This document shows positions 46,650 to 58,787 of a DNA stretch of 64,000 nt, piece after piece (within the stretch, counting starts at the first letter, position 1; every line of letters starts with the position of its first letter). Source of the DNA: Datisca glomerata (taxonomy: Eukaryota > Streptophyta > Magnoliopsida > Cucurbitales > Datiscaceae); contig QANY01012022.1 in the NCBI GenBank assembly GCA_003255025.1, forward strand, positions 620,001 through 684,000. The letters run 5' to 3'. Made by a program: the position numbers and the translations under genes. Under the pieces are notes generated by a model. That model made no database searches. It was not told where the DNA came from and saw nothing but the letters and a program-made list of their open reading frames with translations.

Positions 46650-46915
46650 CTGCCCATGTAGAAAACTTCCCACCCACGTGAGAAGGTAGTTCTCTTGAAT
46701 GAAACTGCACGCCCACTTCTCGTCAATGAACTGCCCACTTCTGTAGAAGGTCATTTCATGAGCAGTTGAGAGACAGACAATTTCTCTCTATCAACTGGCT
46801 AATAGTGGACACAATAAACATGTGAAAAAGTTAGAGCTCATCCGGCCCAAAACACACCAAACCTTACCAGACTAGACCGGGTCCGGCATGTCGTGCCGAG
46901 TCGGACGGATGTACA
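46650..46915 (-). repeat. Family X LTR fragment
   Basis: Matches 8500-8760, for example aactgcccacttctgtagaa, aaaaagttagagctcatc and cagactagacc. It truncates the RT of copia B. Orientation follows the copy ending at 9015. Confidence 0.65.
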
Positions 46916-47456
46916 AGGGAAGTCATAGAATCAAATTGTGCTTTTTAAATTAAATAATATGAGACCGAAAATGACATTGATGAATTTAACTTTAGTTTCG
47001 GTTCAAATGCAAATTTTTATTCTGAACTTTAAACTTTATCTTTGAGAGAGAGAGGCAGTTGCTCCTGTCGGCCGAAGAAGTTGTGGCTAAGTCTAGGGTG
47101 GAGTGGAATGTTAGGAAAATAGGGCAAAATCTGATGATAAAGATTGAAATTGAGGGATAATTGTGTATTAAAGATTTGAACATTGAGAATAAAAAAAATT
47201 AAGGATGCAAGAGAGATCAAGATGAACATTTTAATAGCGTGGAATGATGATAATCATAAGGTTTTTTATCATGGTAATGGACGGTTATAATAAAAAGTTA
47301 AGGATAGGCAATGAGAAAAAAATCAAAGAAATGATCCTTGTCCATGAAAGCGTCATTAGTCATGGCAGTTAATGCGAATTTAACCATTAAATAAACTGTT
47401 ACTCATGTTGAACTTATGAATGGAGATAAAAATTAGCATTAACCACCCATGGAATG
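46916..47456. other. Unassigned sequence left of the inverted repeat
   Basis: No gene or repeat was recognised. According to the inverted-arm comparison, the part next to 47,457 (ccatgggtggttaatg on the minus strand) should reappear beyond the MULE outside the window. Confidence 0.4.
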
Positions 47457-48010
47457 AAATATTAAAAATACAAATATTGCAACAAACGTATTTATATTCA
47501 TTGAAAGATATTTTAGTAAGGAGTTATTTCAGTTGGTAAGTGGAGGTGTTTTTTTACTTGTCAATTAGCATTTGTTTTTTTGTGGAGAGTGGGTGAGAGT
47601 TTAATAATTTTTAAATGTACTAGGTGAAGGTGAGGAGTGTGAAAAGATTAGTCGAGATACATGTAAACTGATTCAGACATCGTGAACGTTAGATTAAAAA
47701 AATGATATTTTTGCAAAGACATATTTTGATTGGGATTCCTAGATTAGTAAAATCAAACAGTGGGGGATCAGTGTTGTGGGAAGGGGTTCGATGGCCACAA
47801 ATCAAACCAAAACTATTTTAGTTAAGGAAAAACTAAGTTGTTGGTGCTGTAACTTTTTCTAATGTTGTTATGTGCTCTTCTAATTTTTAAAATTTGTATT
47901 AAACATTTATAATTCCTTAACTTTCAAAAACAGTTCTACATGATCTTCTCATTTAACAACATTAAGTAATCTGTTAAATTAGACTATGTGAACACGCTGT
48001 GATAATGATT
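47457..48010 (+). repeat. Left arm of a 555-bp inverted repeat, without later insertions
   Basis: It is the inverted counterpart of 52,504-52,974 plus 60,722-60,810. Shared stretches include gattgggattcctagattag, ggatcagtgttgtgggaagg and taatgttgttatgtgctctt. At 47,546-47,550 it carries gtgtt where the other arm has the copia E insertion site, and at 47,457-47,465 aaatattaa where the other arm meets the MULE. Confidence 0.8.
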
Positions 48011-48694
48011 ATATTTGTAAGCTTATTTTGAGAGAGAGAAGATGGTTGTTAGAGGTAGAAGAAGACCTAAATAAATGTTTTTGTGAGTTTATTTTGAGGT
48101 AGCGAAATCTGATGTTTGATAGAAGAAATTATTATTGCTAGTCAACTTTAATTTAATTATCAAAAAATTGTAATCTAAGATTGTAATTATTTCAAATCTC
48201 TTTTCATATTTGAGACTTTATATTAACTAAATGAAAAACACACTTTTAGTCATCTATTTTTTTCTATTGTTTCTACGTAATTACTCAACTTTCAAACTAA
48301 ACAATTTTAATCCAACATTAAAAACTGAGTACTTCTATTTAGCCCGACGAGTGGGGGCCAAAACTCTTTTTTTCACCGCATGGCCACACTTTTCTCATTC
48401 CACAATTATCATTTCCCTACTTTTACTCTCTCTTTTGTGCAGACTGCAGAGCAGGATAAATATATCCACTCGTAAAAAATCCCGAGTCGGGACAAAAACT
48501 TTTTCCTTAAAAAAATATGTCTATCTAAAACCTTCAATCTAATCCCAATTTCCTCAAATATCAACTTGGCATCTTTGATTTGACCTTCTTTGCGAAACTT
48601 AGTTCATTAAAACGTTCAAATTATACACTTTCGGCGGATCCAAATATCTAAAATCTCAAGTAAAAAACACAGGTCGATGTGGGCGAGTTTGACT
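48011..48694. other. Inner left flank, no recognised gene
   Basis: AT-rich. A 103-codon open frame at 48,231-48,542 has no recognisable motif and was not called. Confidence 0.4.
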
Positions 48695-49192
48695 TCATCT
48701 TCTTATCGAGCAAATACCCACACCGCAACCAATGAGTATGATTGTAAAACTTTGCTTTCTCACAAACCTGAAACATTGAATCAAATCAGAAATAAACCCT
48801 AAATCCACATACGCATTCATCAAAGTATCAAACACAAACCTAGATGGATGAGGACCTTTGGTTTCCATGATAGATGCGAGAAGCAATTGGTGGGGAAAGA
48901 GGAAGTGGATCATAGTGCAGTACGATTGGACGATATGACGAAAGGCGGGCTAGGAAGAGAGCCAATTGAAGAAGGAGATGATGAAGAAAGGCGAGAGAGA
49001 GTGAGGAATAAAATTGATAAGGTCAATAGCATGAGTAGGTCTAACGGAAGGAAGGAGCCTGTTGAGAGAGGAGGATAAAGGCTTCCTTTGGGAGTTGTTG
49101 ATGGCATCGGCGACCACAGAGAGTATAAAATTGTCATGGTGAAATGATGTCTTTACTTGGCAAAATGATGTCTTGGCAAAATGATGAAGCAA
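48695..49192 (-). pseudogene. PPR gene fragment (N-terminal part) captured between inverted arms
   Basis: PPR proteins bind organellar RNA through arrays of 35-residue helical hairpins. The minus-strand frame runs 165 codons with a single stop (at 48,950): SVVADAINNSQRKPLSSSL, HAIDLINFIPHSLSPFF, FNWLSS, HTVQ/HIVQSYCTMIHFLFPH, SRFVFDTLMNAYVDLGFIS and DLIQCFRFVRKQ. The pattern FFNWL..., Y.TMIH.L, F..LMNAYVDLGF..D.IQCFR is typical of the start of a P-class PPR protein. It ends after about one and a half repeats. It is flanked by long inverted arms, as in transposons that carry host gene pieces. Conservation of one frame suggests recent capture or former selection. Confidence 0.7.
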
Positions 49193-49309
49193 AACAATTC
49201 ATAATATATAGACGTGAGTTTCCACTTAAATCCTATTTGTTTCGCGTTATTCTACTTTGTAATTCTTCTATAATTAAATTATTATATTTATTTAGAGTAA
49301 TCTTTAATA

Positions 49310-49895
49310 TATGAGAGACAAATTCTGATCAATGGGATTCCTTGGATAATATGCAATGGAAAATCCATTAATATATGGGAGGATTCATGATTCCTAGACC
49401 TATGCTCTTTAAGGTGATCTCCCCACGTCAGCAAGGTGTTACATCAGTTTGCGATTTGTTGATGTGAACATGAATTGGAACAGAAGACTTTTACAGCATC
49501 TCTTTCTCCCGGATGATATAAACGAAACCTGTAAAATTCCTACTAGTAGATATGATGGGGGAGTTTACAGTCTAGGTTGGTAGTCTGTCAACAACGTGGG
49601 CAATGTTTCCAGTTGCAGAAGCCATGGCAATTTGTTGGGGCCTGGAGACATGCAATTCACCTGATTTTGCTGAGATTCAAATTAATTCTGATTCTTTAGA
49701 GGTGGTTAATGCTCTTAATGGAGATGTCAAACCTTACAGTTACTTTGGATTCAATTTTGTCTGTTATTCAGTCTTGTTTCTAAATTCAAATCAGTTTCGT
49801 TTAATCATGTAACCAAGGATATTAATGGTCTAGCTCACTACTTAGCTAGCTTAGGAAGGTTGGGGGACTCTCAGGCACAGTATGTTTCCAGCTTT
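49310..49895 (+). pseudogene. LINE-type fragment with plant RNase H-like domain
   Basis: ICNGKSINIWEDS (49,350), WNRRLLQHLFLPDDINETC and GGVYSLGW (49,470-49,580) match the segment after RT in plant LINEs. The RNase H-like part gives VAEAMAICWGLETCNSPDF and INSDSLEVVNALNGDV (49,605-49,730), then after a frameshift SVSFNHVTKDINGLAHYLAS (49,790). The acidic residues E, D and a late D/N are visible. Stops and frame changes make it a remnant. It lies inside the inverted-arm interval, on plus, next to the PPR fragment. Confidence 0.65.
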
Positions 49896-52503
49896 TCACG
49901 TGATAAGTTTGTGATAAATTTATTTTTCAGCATTTTTTTATTTTTGTTACAAGTATTCTTATTTGTCATGATAAAGTTATTTAGTCTGGTAAAATATCAA
50001 TCTCACATTACTTTCCCCACCACTTTCTCACAAAAATCCACTTTATCAAATAATTTTCTCATCTTACAACACATCTACACATTTTTCAAAATAACTTTTA
50101 CTTTCCCAAATCTCCATAAAAATATCATTTATTTATTTCAATTATTCCAACTTGATTTTGATATTTTATTTTCTTCAAGACCAAAGCCTCACAAAAGTGT
50201 CGTAAAAATATATCGATCATGGTGGAACCGAAACGGTCCTGATACAGAATTTTAAGATTTTTTCGTGTGGAGGATCGAACCCGTGGGACAAAACCATGAA
50301 TGGGGGGGTCCCTCAATCATCTATATTCAGTTTTATATTGTATTTAACTAAAATATAAAAAAATTTGTAGCTAATAGACAAATTCAGAAATAGGAGTTAT
50401 GAAATAGCTTGGTTTTTTATTAGATAAATGACAGTTTTCGGTGGCCACATCATCGGTTTATTTACCCTAATCATGTTGACAGATTTACCCTCAATAAGTT
50501 ATTACGAATGGTTATTTGTGTGGATCCACTGTAATTAATTAGTACAATAAAAGAAAATTAGTTTACATATTTAGGATAAATTAAATATGAAATTTATATT
50601 TATAATTACCCTATTATAATCGATAACTAATTATGGATTTTCGGTTATGGAAGTATATTTTTCCATAACCAATTGATCATATTTAGGATAAAGATGATTT
50701 TCTATAATTTTAGTTAATTCGATTTTATTGATTATCTTTCATTGTTATGGGAAAATATCATAATTCAGCATTAGGTCTACTAGTTCACAGGCAATTAACT
50801 TTCTTCGTCATTCATCTTATTTTTGAACCTGCAATTCATACATCAATTTTCTAAGATGTGTAGTAAAATATCCTATTTGTTTCGCCGATTGAATGTGGTT
50901 GACGACTATTTACCTTTTGTTTCCATGAAATTAGGGTAAATAAATTGTTTCCATGAACTGGTTGACAACTATTTCTTACTATTTACTTATAATTTTTTAA
51001 ACCCGGCTATTTTTTAACATACTACTAATAAATTTGTTCGTATTGAAAATTTTCTCTAAAAAAATTTACATCATTATTCTATTTTGTTCATGTGACAGAA
51101 CTAAAATATGTTGTTCGTTCATGCCGGACAGAAGTATATTGATAAACACGATATACATATCTAGTGAAGAAAAGTACATGTAATGAGAAAACTGTAATGT
51201 ATTATGAAATATTTTAATGTGTTAATATAAATTATAATTATTTATATCAGATTTATTTTTATACATAAAAGAGGAAAATTGTATGATAATTAATTTTCAA
51301 TATCATAGAAAATTTAATTAAACATGACTTGAATTACTAAGATTTTTTAGTAGTTGCTAATAGAGAATCTGTATATAATTTTACTATGTAATTTTGAACA
51401 ATCTGTATATAAGTAAAAATATTATTTTAATTTTTTACGTAGTAAGAGAAAAATAATTGATTTAATTTTATTGATGGAATCATAAAATAGTTAATTAATT
51501 ATAAATTTTCTCATATAACTTTACCCAAGTATCGTACATACCAAACAAGGAAATCATACTTTTCAAAACTTTTTTCACTTAACCATGCATTACCAAATAT
51601 GGTAATCTTAATATCATATCATCTAATTTTACCACTTAAACTTTTTCAGCAACTTAACTTTCCCAGCACTTTTACTTAACCAGTACCAAACGTCCCCTCA
51701 GTGTTAGGTGGATGCTATTCCTCTATGGATTTATCAGTTTCTTATAACTTCCTTGATGTAGTTCTCTTTTGATGTTAATGAATTTTTTTTCTTGACAAAA
51801 ATAAATCCTTAAATTAGGTTACAATTCTAATTTGCATGCAATCCTAGTTTATACTTGTTTGAGGCAATTGAATTGTAACAAAAATGGAAGCAATCATATT
51901 TTCTAATTCAATTGTAATTCTAATAACAAACAAAATTATTTTTGTACCCTCATCTGATAGGAAATAAAGCAAAAGTCACTAACTTCTCTGTCTCATTTTA
52001 TTAATTTAATTAAAATTAACTTTATGAAAGTTTAGTTTAGCATTATTAATTTATTTAAATATTAATAATAAATAATTGAAATTAATGTTGGACATTCACA
52101 TCAAAATATTTTTCATTATTTCTCTTATTTTATTAATTTAATTAAAATTGACATTGTTTTAAATTTTAGCCTACCATTCTTAATTTATTTAAATATTGAT
52201 AAAAATTAATTAAAATTAATGTTAAAATTGCACGTAAAAATATTCATTTATATACTATATATATAAGGTTGTTTAAGTAACTTCTTGTTATTTACATAAA
52301 CTTACAATAAAAGTTAACTTATCTCAAACATAGCAATTATCAGTTATCACTCATAACTTCATAAATTATCATGACAATCATATTTTACAAGTAATTGAAT
52401 TACACGTAATTGAACTGTCAACAATTGAATTGTGATGGTCATTATAGATTGCATGAACCAAACGCCCTGCATTTCAATCAGCAATGAGTTAGCATACACT
52501 CAT
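49896..52503. other. Inner AT-rich region, diverged 126-bp direct repeat
   Basis: No gene was recognised. Two copies of a segment with ttttattaatttaattaaaa, tttatttaaatatt and attaatgtt lie at about 51,990-52,115 and 52,116-52,245. Sequences such as accaaacgtccc near 51,685 resemble small transposon ends, but no pair was confirmed. Confidence 0.45.
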
Positions 52504-52974
52504 CATCAGAGTGTATTCACATTACCTCATTTAACATATTACTTAATGTTGTTAGATGAAAAGACCATATAGAAATGTTTTGAGAGTTAAGAAACTATAA
52601 ATGTTTAATTTAAACTCTAAAAGTTATAAGAGCACATAACAACATTAGAAAAAACTAGATCACCAACAATTTAGTCTTCCCTTAGCTAAACTAGTTTTGG
52701 GGTGATTTGTGGCCATGGAACCCCTTCCCATAACACTGATCCCCTACTGTTTGAATTTACTAATTTAGGAATCCCAATCAAATTATATCTTCTACTAAAA
52801 TATTTTTTATTTAACAGTCACGTATCTAGACCAGTTTACATGCACACTAACTAGTCTTTCCCCTCGCGATCTTAGAGACACTTCCCCACATCAATCTAGT
52901 GCATTTAAAAGTTATTAAAATCTTAGAACACTCTCCACGAGAATCGAATTTTGGTTAACAAGTAAATGAAGTAC
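52504..52974 (-). repeat. Right arm of the inverted repeat, inner part
   Basis: Inverted match to about 47,546-48,010. It ends at the copia E insertion with AGTAC (52,970-52,974). Confidence 0.8.
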
Positions 52975-54927
52975 GGCTAGGATCGATAGGTTTTAAAAAT
53001 TAAAGAAAATTAGATTTGAACCACGAACAGTTCGTGGGCGGAATATAAAAAAAAGTTGGATTTAACTTATGTAATCATATTAAATCATTCAAAACCAATT
53101 TTAGTTTGATCATGTATATATGGTATTCAAACAAATAGATTAAGGGAAAATGATTTTTCACATTTATTCTGTATCAGAGAATTTCTGAACTGGTGGAACT
53201 CTCTCGAGCGTTCTTCGTGTTCTTCAAGCTTTAAGATTAAAATCACAAACTTGATCTAACGAACGATTTGTGAATTAGTTCACCAACAACCACAAGTTAA
53301 TTTCGAAAATATATCTCAGAATAATTTTACGTAGGAATTTAAGTGTGGGCTCTCAAAACAATTGAAGAAGAAAAATCAAATCTTCCTTCTTTAGATCAAT
53401 TTCGGCAGGAACAATAGTGAGGAGAAAACTTTTTTCTCTTCCTTTTGTGTGTTAATAACAACAACTGTATATTATCCTCATTATCTCTTTACAATCAAAT
53501 TGCTATTAGATATTTATCAAAATGTAATTTTTAGTCTTTACAAATATACCCATATATTAAAAATTTCAAAAAATTCCTCTAATTATCTATTATTGCTGAA
53601 AATCACATGATCTCCTAGAGCTTTAGTTGTATCAAAATTCATCAATCTAATTGATAAATATAATTGATCATTATCAATTAATTAATTAATTTTATTTAAC
53701 TAATTATATAATAATTAGAAAATAATAAATAATTAATTCAATACAACAATTACACTTAACTAATTTAAGTGACATCACCTATCACATATAGGTGTAGAAA
53801 CTATGCCTTAGCACCAAAAGCATATTTTGGTCCAACTTAATTCATTTTTCTATTCTTATTCTCTGAGCTATTTCTGAGACCGAATAGACTCACATGAACA
53901 AAGCTTAGGATTCAAATACCCAGTGAATTTATCTCCATAAATTCTCGACATATTTAATCGTGACATCGTACGACTCCACTATAGGTTCGATTATGAATCA
54001 ACTCTTGATTCATGCAGAATGTTTTAACATATAAACTCTATTTATTTTCACGGTCTACAGAATGTTTTAACATAATACCCATTGTGAATATCAGTAACAA
54101 GAGCGGAATGTAAAATTATCATTTTACCCCTCTTGTTATTATTTCCTTAACTCCGTTATTATTTCCTTAACTCCTTTATTGACTGTGAATAAGAAAGACA
54201 TTATAGTGAATTGTCTCGTACAATTAACAAGTCTTATTCAATGACTCATTTCATCGAATCTTGGCCGAGTTAATTTATTCACACACTCATCAATAAAACA
54301 TAAGGTGATATTGTTGCTTTCACAATCCAACCACGAATTTTCATATCTATGAATCACGCAACACCTACTTAATTAAATTACAATCCCAACAGACGAGGTA
54401 TTGTCCGCCAATTCGAACTCACTCATTTGACATATCAAAGATTGCAACTAACCATGTCAAGTTACGTATTCACCTCAGAAGTAAGGTAATTATGAAAATA
54501 CCCTTAAAGTGTAACAATTAGATTTAGAGTTAGGTAAATGGATTTAGACTCTAAACTAATTTGTCATCGGTCTATTCGACATGTTCATAACATGACTAGG
54601 TTAATCATTTGAGTCCCCACTCTTATGCCCCAAGACTGACATCCAACTGTTCAACTTAACTGTCGTAATCGGATTCGATTGTCTAATCGATCCTAAGACT
54701 GCGAATATAGTTCTAAACTATTTCAGAAGAGTTGGTTTGAAGAAGCTTCTATCTTTACTCTTCTTTCGTTGACAAAAGTTACAGGACTTGAGTAATTGAT
54801 AAGCACGCTTTAATTTAAAATAAAACTTTCAATTTATTCATAAAAACTTCATTAATACAAATGTCTGAGAAATAACTAAATATAAATAAATAGTTATTAC
54901 ACGCTACTTTATGGACATATTCCAACA
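52975..54927 (-). repeat. 3' LTR of copia E
   Basis: 1953 bp, starts TGTTGGAATATGTCC at 54,927. The terminal CA has become CC at 52,975. A local duplication around tgttattatttccttaactc (54,130-54,180) explains part of its extra length over the 5' LTR. Confidence 0.9.
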
Positions 54928-55009
54928 ATCTCCCACTTGGACTAAAGTAGGTGTGTACAATCTCTTAACCCCAAGCCCTCCAAATGACCATAAAAACTTT
55001 ACTTCTTAA

Positions 55010-57690
55010 TTCTTCATGAATGGATCTACTGGTTGTTGATCATCGAAATATGTACAGCCACAACGTTTACATGTTGAACAATCTCTCTAATCAAGTGATA
55101 TGTGTGTTCTATGTGTTTGGATCTCTTATGACTTCTAGGTTCCTTAGAATTCGCTACAGCCCCATTGTTATCATAATAAAGTGTCATGGGCTTGTCAGCA
55201 TCTGGAACAACTTTCAGAGTCTTCAAGAACTTCCTAAGCCATACAGCCTCCTTGTAGTTTCACAAGCTGTCACATATTCAGCTTCCATGGTAGAATCACA
55301 AATACAAAATTGCTTGATACTTCTCCATACAATTGCTCCACCATTCAGGATGAACACTAATCCTCAAGTGGACCTCCTGGAGTCCTTATCAGCTTGAAAA
55401 TCAAATTTGTATACCCCGTCATATTTAAGTTACTACATGAATACACAAGCATGTAATTCCTTGCTCTCCTAATATACTTAAAGATATGTTTGACGGCATT
55501 CCAATGCTCGATTTTAGGATTAGATTGGAAATGACTTATTATGCCCACGGCATATCGAATATCAAGTCTAGTGTAAAGCATCGCGTACATGAGACTTCCT
55601 ACAACTGAGGCATAGGATATCCTTCTCATGTCTTCCTCTTCTTAAAGAGACTTGGGAGAATGCTCCTTAGAGAGGCTGACTCCATGTCTAAAGGGAAGAA
55701 ATCTCTTCTTTGAGTTTTGCATAAATAAACCGATCCAACACCTTATCAATATAATATGCTTGAGAAAGTGTCCATTGTCTGTTCTTCTGATCTCGAAAGA
55801 TCTGAATACCTAAGACAAATGCAGCTTCTACAAGATCTTTCATGTCAAATTGCTTTGGAAGCCCAAACTTGACATCAGACAATTTTCCTACATCATTTTC
55901 AATTAGTAGAATATCATCAATGTACAAGACTAGAAAAACCACCTTCTGTTCGTGTATCAACTTATACACATAGAGTTCGTCCACCAACTGTTCAATACCA
56001 TAGTTCTTAACAGTTTCGTCGAATCTAATATTCCACGGCTGTGATGCTTGCTTAAGTCCATAAATGAACTTCTACAATTCGTAAACTTTACCCTCTTGGT
56101 CTTTCTCCATGAACCCGTCTGGTTGAGCCATATAAATGCGCTCTTCAAGATTGCTTTTTAGAAAGGTAGTATTGACATCCATCTGCCAGACTTCATAATC
56201 AAGGGCAGCAGCAATGGACAAAAGGATTCGGATGGATTTAAGCATGGCTATCGGTGAGAAGGTATCCTCGTAGTCTATACCTTCCTTTTGGGTGTAGCCC
56301 TTGGCTAATAGCCTAGCTTTGAATGTCTCTACATTCCCATCTGGACCTCTTTTCTTCTTATAGATCTATTTACATTATATGGGTCTTATCCCTTCAGAAG
56401 GATCTATAAGTTTCCAGGCTCCATTCGAGTACATCAAATGTATCTCAACGTTCATGGTTTACTGCCATAAGTTTGCTTTAGGACCAGCCATGGCCTCCGA
56501 GTAAGAGATTGGTTCATCTAGGCATTTGCCTGAGACAGCTGTCAAAGCTTCTCCATAAGACATGTACCTTTAAGGTTGTCTCACAACTCTCCCACTACGT
56601 TGAGGGCTCTATAGTCTCTTGTTGTTGTCGTGCTTCATCCATTATTGATTCAGAAACAATTTTTGATTGGGGAGTCGGTATTCTCCCACTCAATAATTCC
56701 TCTAGCACAATTGTGCTTCACGGCTATACACTTTTAATATAATCTTCTTCGAGAAAATGAGCATTCGTGATAACGAATATTTTCTTATCAGTCGTACTGT
56801 AGAAGATATACCCATTCACTCTCATAGGATATCCTACAAACATGCATAATTTTGAACGACTGGTCAACTTGCCTGTCTTCGATCTTAGAACATGTGCTGG
56901 GCAACCCCATATTTTAAAATGGTGAATGGACGAGTTTCATCCATACCATCTATCATATGGTGTACCCAGGCACCGTCTTTGACGAAACTTGGTTCAGAAT
57001 ATATGTCGTTGTTAGTAAGGCATATCCCCAGAATGAATCTGGGAGGCATGAGTGACTAATCATGGATCTAACCATATCCATCAGAGTTTGATTCCTTCTC
57101 TCTAACACATCATTTTTCTGTGGCGTACTAGGTGATGTAAGCTGAGAAAGAATACTTTCTTCCTTAAGAAAGTCGTCGAACTCTCCTAGAAAGTACTCTC
57201 CACCACGATTAGATCATAGTATTATGATTTGTTTTTCTAATTGTTTTTCAACCAATGCCTTATATTCTTTGAACTTTTCAAAGGTTTTTTTATGCATTAG
57301 ATAAACATGACCAAAACATGATTAGTCTCCAGTGAAGGTTACAAAGTATTCATAACCTCCTCTTGCTTGGATATTCAATAGCCCACATACATCACTATGT
57401 ATGAGTTCAAGGAATTGAGTGGCTCTTTCACCTTTTGATGAAAAATGTCTCTTGGTCATTTTTCCTTCTATACAGGATTCACATGTGGGTAGTGAACCCA
57501 GACCTAAATATTGCGATGGACCATCTTTCACAAGTCTTGTAATCTTGTCTTGGCTAGTATGTCCAAGACGTAAGTGCCACAAATATGTTAGATCGGTTGA
57601 ATCATACTTTAACCTTTTATTATCCCTATGTTTTTCGTGATATAGTATTACAAATCATGGGTACTACATAACCTTTTATTTAGCCTATGT
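55010..57690 (-). pseudogene. Copia E pol: integrase, RT, RNase H, pseudogene
   Basis: Integrase zinc region HxxxxH and CxxC lie in WHLRLGHTS and CESCIEGK (57,580-57,470). The core has [16 protein letters not shown] (57,200, D altered to N) and [20 protein letters not shown] with E (57,110). RT: IYGLKQASQPWNI-type sequence near 56,060, and the active site LVLYIDDILLIEND at about 55,920 is intact. QFDMKDLVEAAFVLGIQIF and SYASVVGSLMYAMLYTRLD follow. RNase H keeps DSTMEAEYVTACET and LYYDNNGAVANSKEP (55,280-55,180). Stops and frameshifts occur about every 100 codons. Confidence 0.85.
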
Positions 57691-57699
57691 TTTTCGTAT
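57290..57699 (-). repeat. Tandem duplication in copia E, downstream copy
   Basis: About 410 bp, matched by 57,700-58,075. Encodes MWHLRLGHTSQDKITRLV and KMTKRHFSSKGERATQFLE, running into ARGGYEYFVTFTGD. Confidence 0.85.
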
Positions 57700-58075
57700 T
57701 ATGCATTAGATAAACATGACCAAAACGTGATTAGTCACCAGTGAAGGTTACAAAATATTCATAACCTCTTCTTGCTTGCATATCCAATGCCCACATACAT
57801 CACTACATATGAGTTCAAGGAATTGAGTGGCTCTTTCACCTTTTGATGAAAAATGCCTCTTGGTCATTTTTCCTTCTATACAGGATTCACATGTGGGTAG
57901 TGAACCCAGACCTAAATATTGCAAAGGACCATCTTTCACAAGTCTTGTAATCTTGTCTAAGCTAGTATGTCCAAGACGTAAGTGCCACAGATATGTTAGA
58001 TCGGTTGAGTCATACTTTAACATTTTATTATCCCTACGTTTTTCGTGATATAGTATTACAAATCATGGGTACTAC
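57700..58075 (-). repeat. Tandem duplication in copia E, upstream copy
   Basis: Encodes YLWHLRLGHTSLDKITRLV and the CESC..GKMTKRHF zinc region a second time. It has drifted by several substitutions and a frameshift after SDVCGH. Confidence 0.85.
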
Positions 58076-58299
58076 AGGTTTTACCTGATACAGTTTATTA
58101 ATCATTCGTGCGATAGTTATTAAGCATTCATTTCTAAAAATACCAATATATTTATCAATGAATTTTAGTTCAAATCATTGCTCAATTAATGCACCAATAG
58201 AAATCAAATTCTTCCAAAAACTCAGGACATAATAAACATCACGCAAAATAATAAAATATTTCTCAACACATAATTTAAAAGTTCCCACTGATGCGGCTG

Positions 58300-58770
58300 A
58301 TACTAGTGCTTCATTCCCTCAGCGGAAGCTGAACTCGTCATCGTCAAGCCTTCTTATTTCCCTAAACCCCTGCAGGTAGCGACAGATGTGGTTAGTAGCT
58401 AGAGAGTCTACAATCTAAGAAAAAGTAGAGTCAGCTACATAACAGGCTTCAATAACCATTACTATACCTTTAGATCTCAACCCTTTGAGATACTCTAGCC
58501 AGTTACGTTTCCAATGACCAACAGCTCCACAGTGATGACACTTGTCTTTCGACTTATCTACTCTCGCGGTGCTCTTTCCTTTGGCTGCTCTCGGCTTTTG
58601 CTTCTTTACTTTCCTTGGACCCCTTCTCTGTTTCTTCTTAGAGCTAGAAGTGGAAGTCCTACTTTCAGTAAAATTCACCTCTCCAGATTTCCCCTTGCCC
58701 TTCAGAAACAGGCCTCAATAACCATTCATGATACGTTCATTTTAACTATCTATATGCATAATCTTAAACA
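58300..58770 (-). pseudogene. Copia E gag remnant and protease start
   Basis: Only the gag C-terminus remains: ESRTSTSSSKKKQRRGPRK and the zinc knuckle CHHCGAVGHWKRNW (58,530), where the last cysteine of CCHC is tryptophan. It begins within about 100 bases of the primer site, so the UBN2-type gag domain is deleted. The protease start reads VDSLATNHICRYLQGFRE (58,390), with the D-S-G triad changed to D-S-L. Confidence 0.8.
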
Positions 58771-58773
58771 TAC

Positions 58774-58785
58774 GCTTTGATACCA
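58774..58785 (-). promoter_or_regulatory. Primer-binding site of copia E (tRNA-Met type)
   Basis: On minus TGGTATCAAAGC, 11 of 12 identical to the common copia site TGGTATCAGAGC. Confidence 0.85.
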
Positions 58786-58787
58786 AT

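Noticed and set aside
48231..48542. 103-codon plus-strand open frame
   Set aside because: No motif, AT-rich context, no promoter or splice signals; probably chance.
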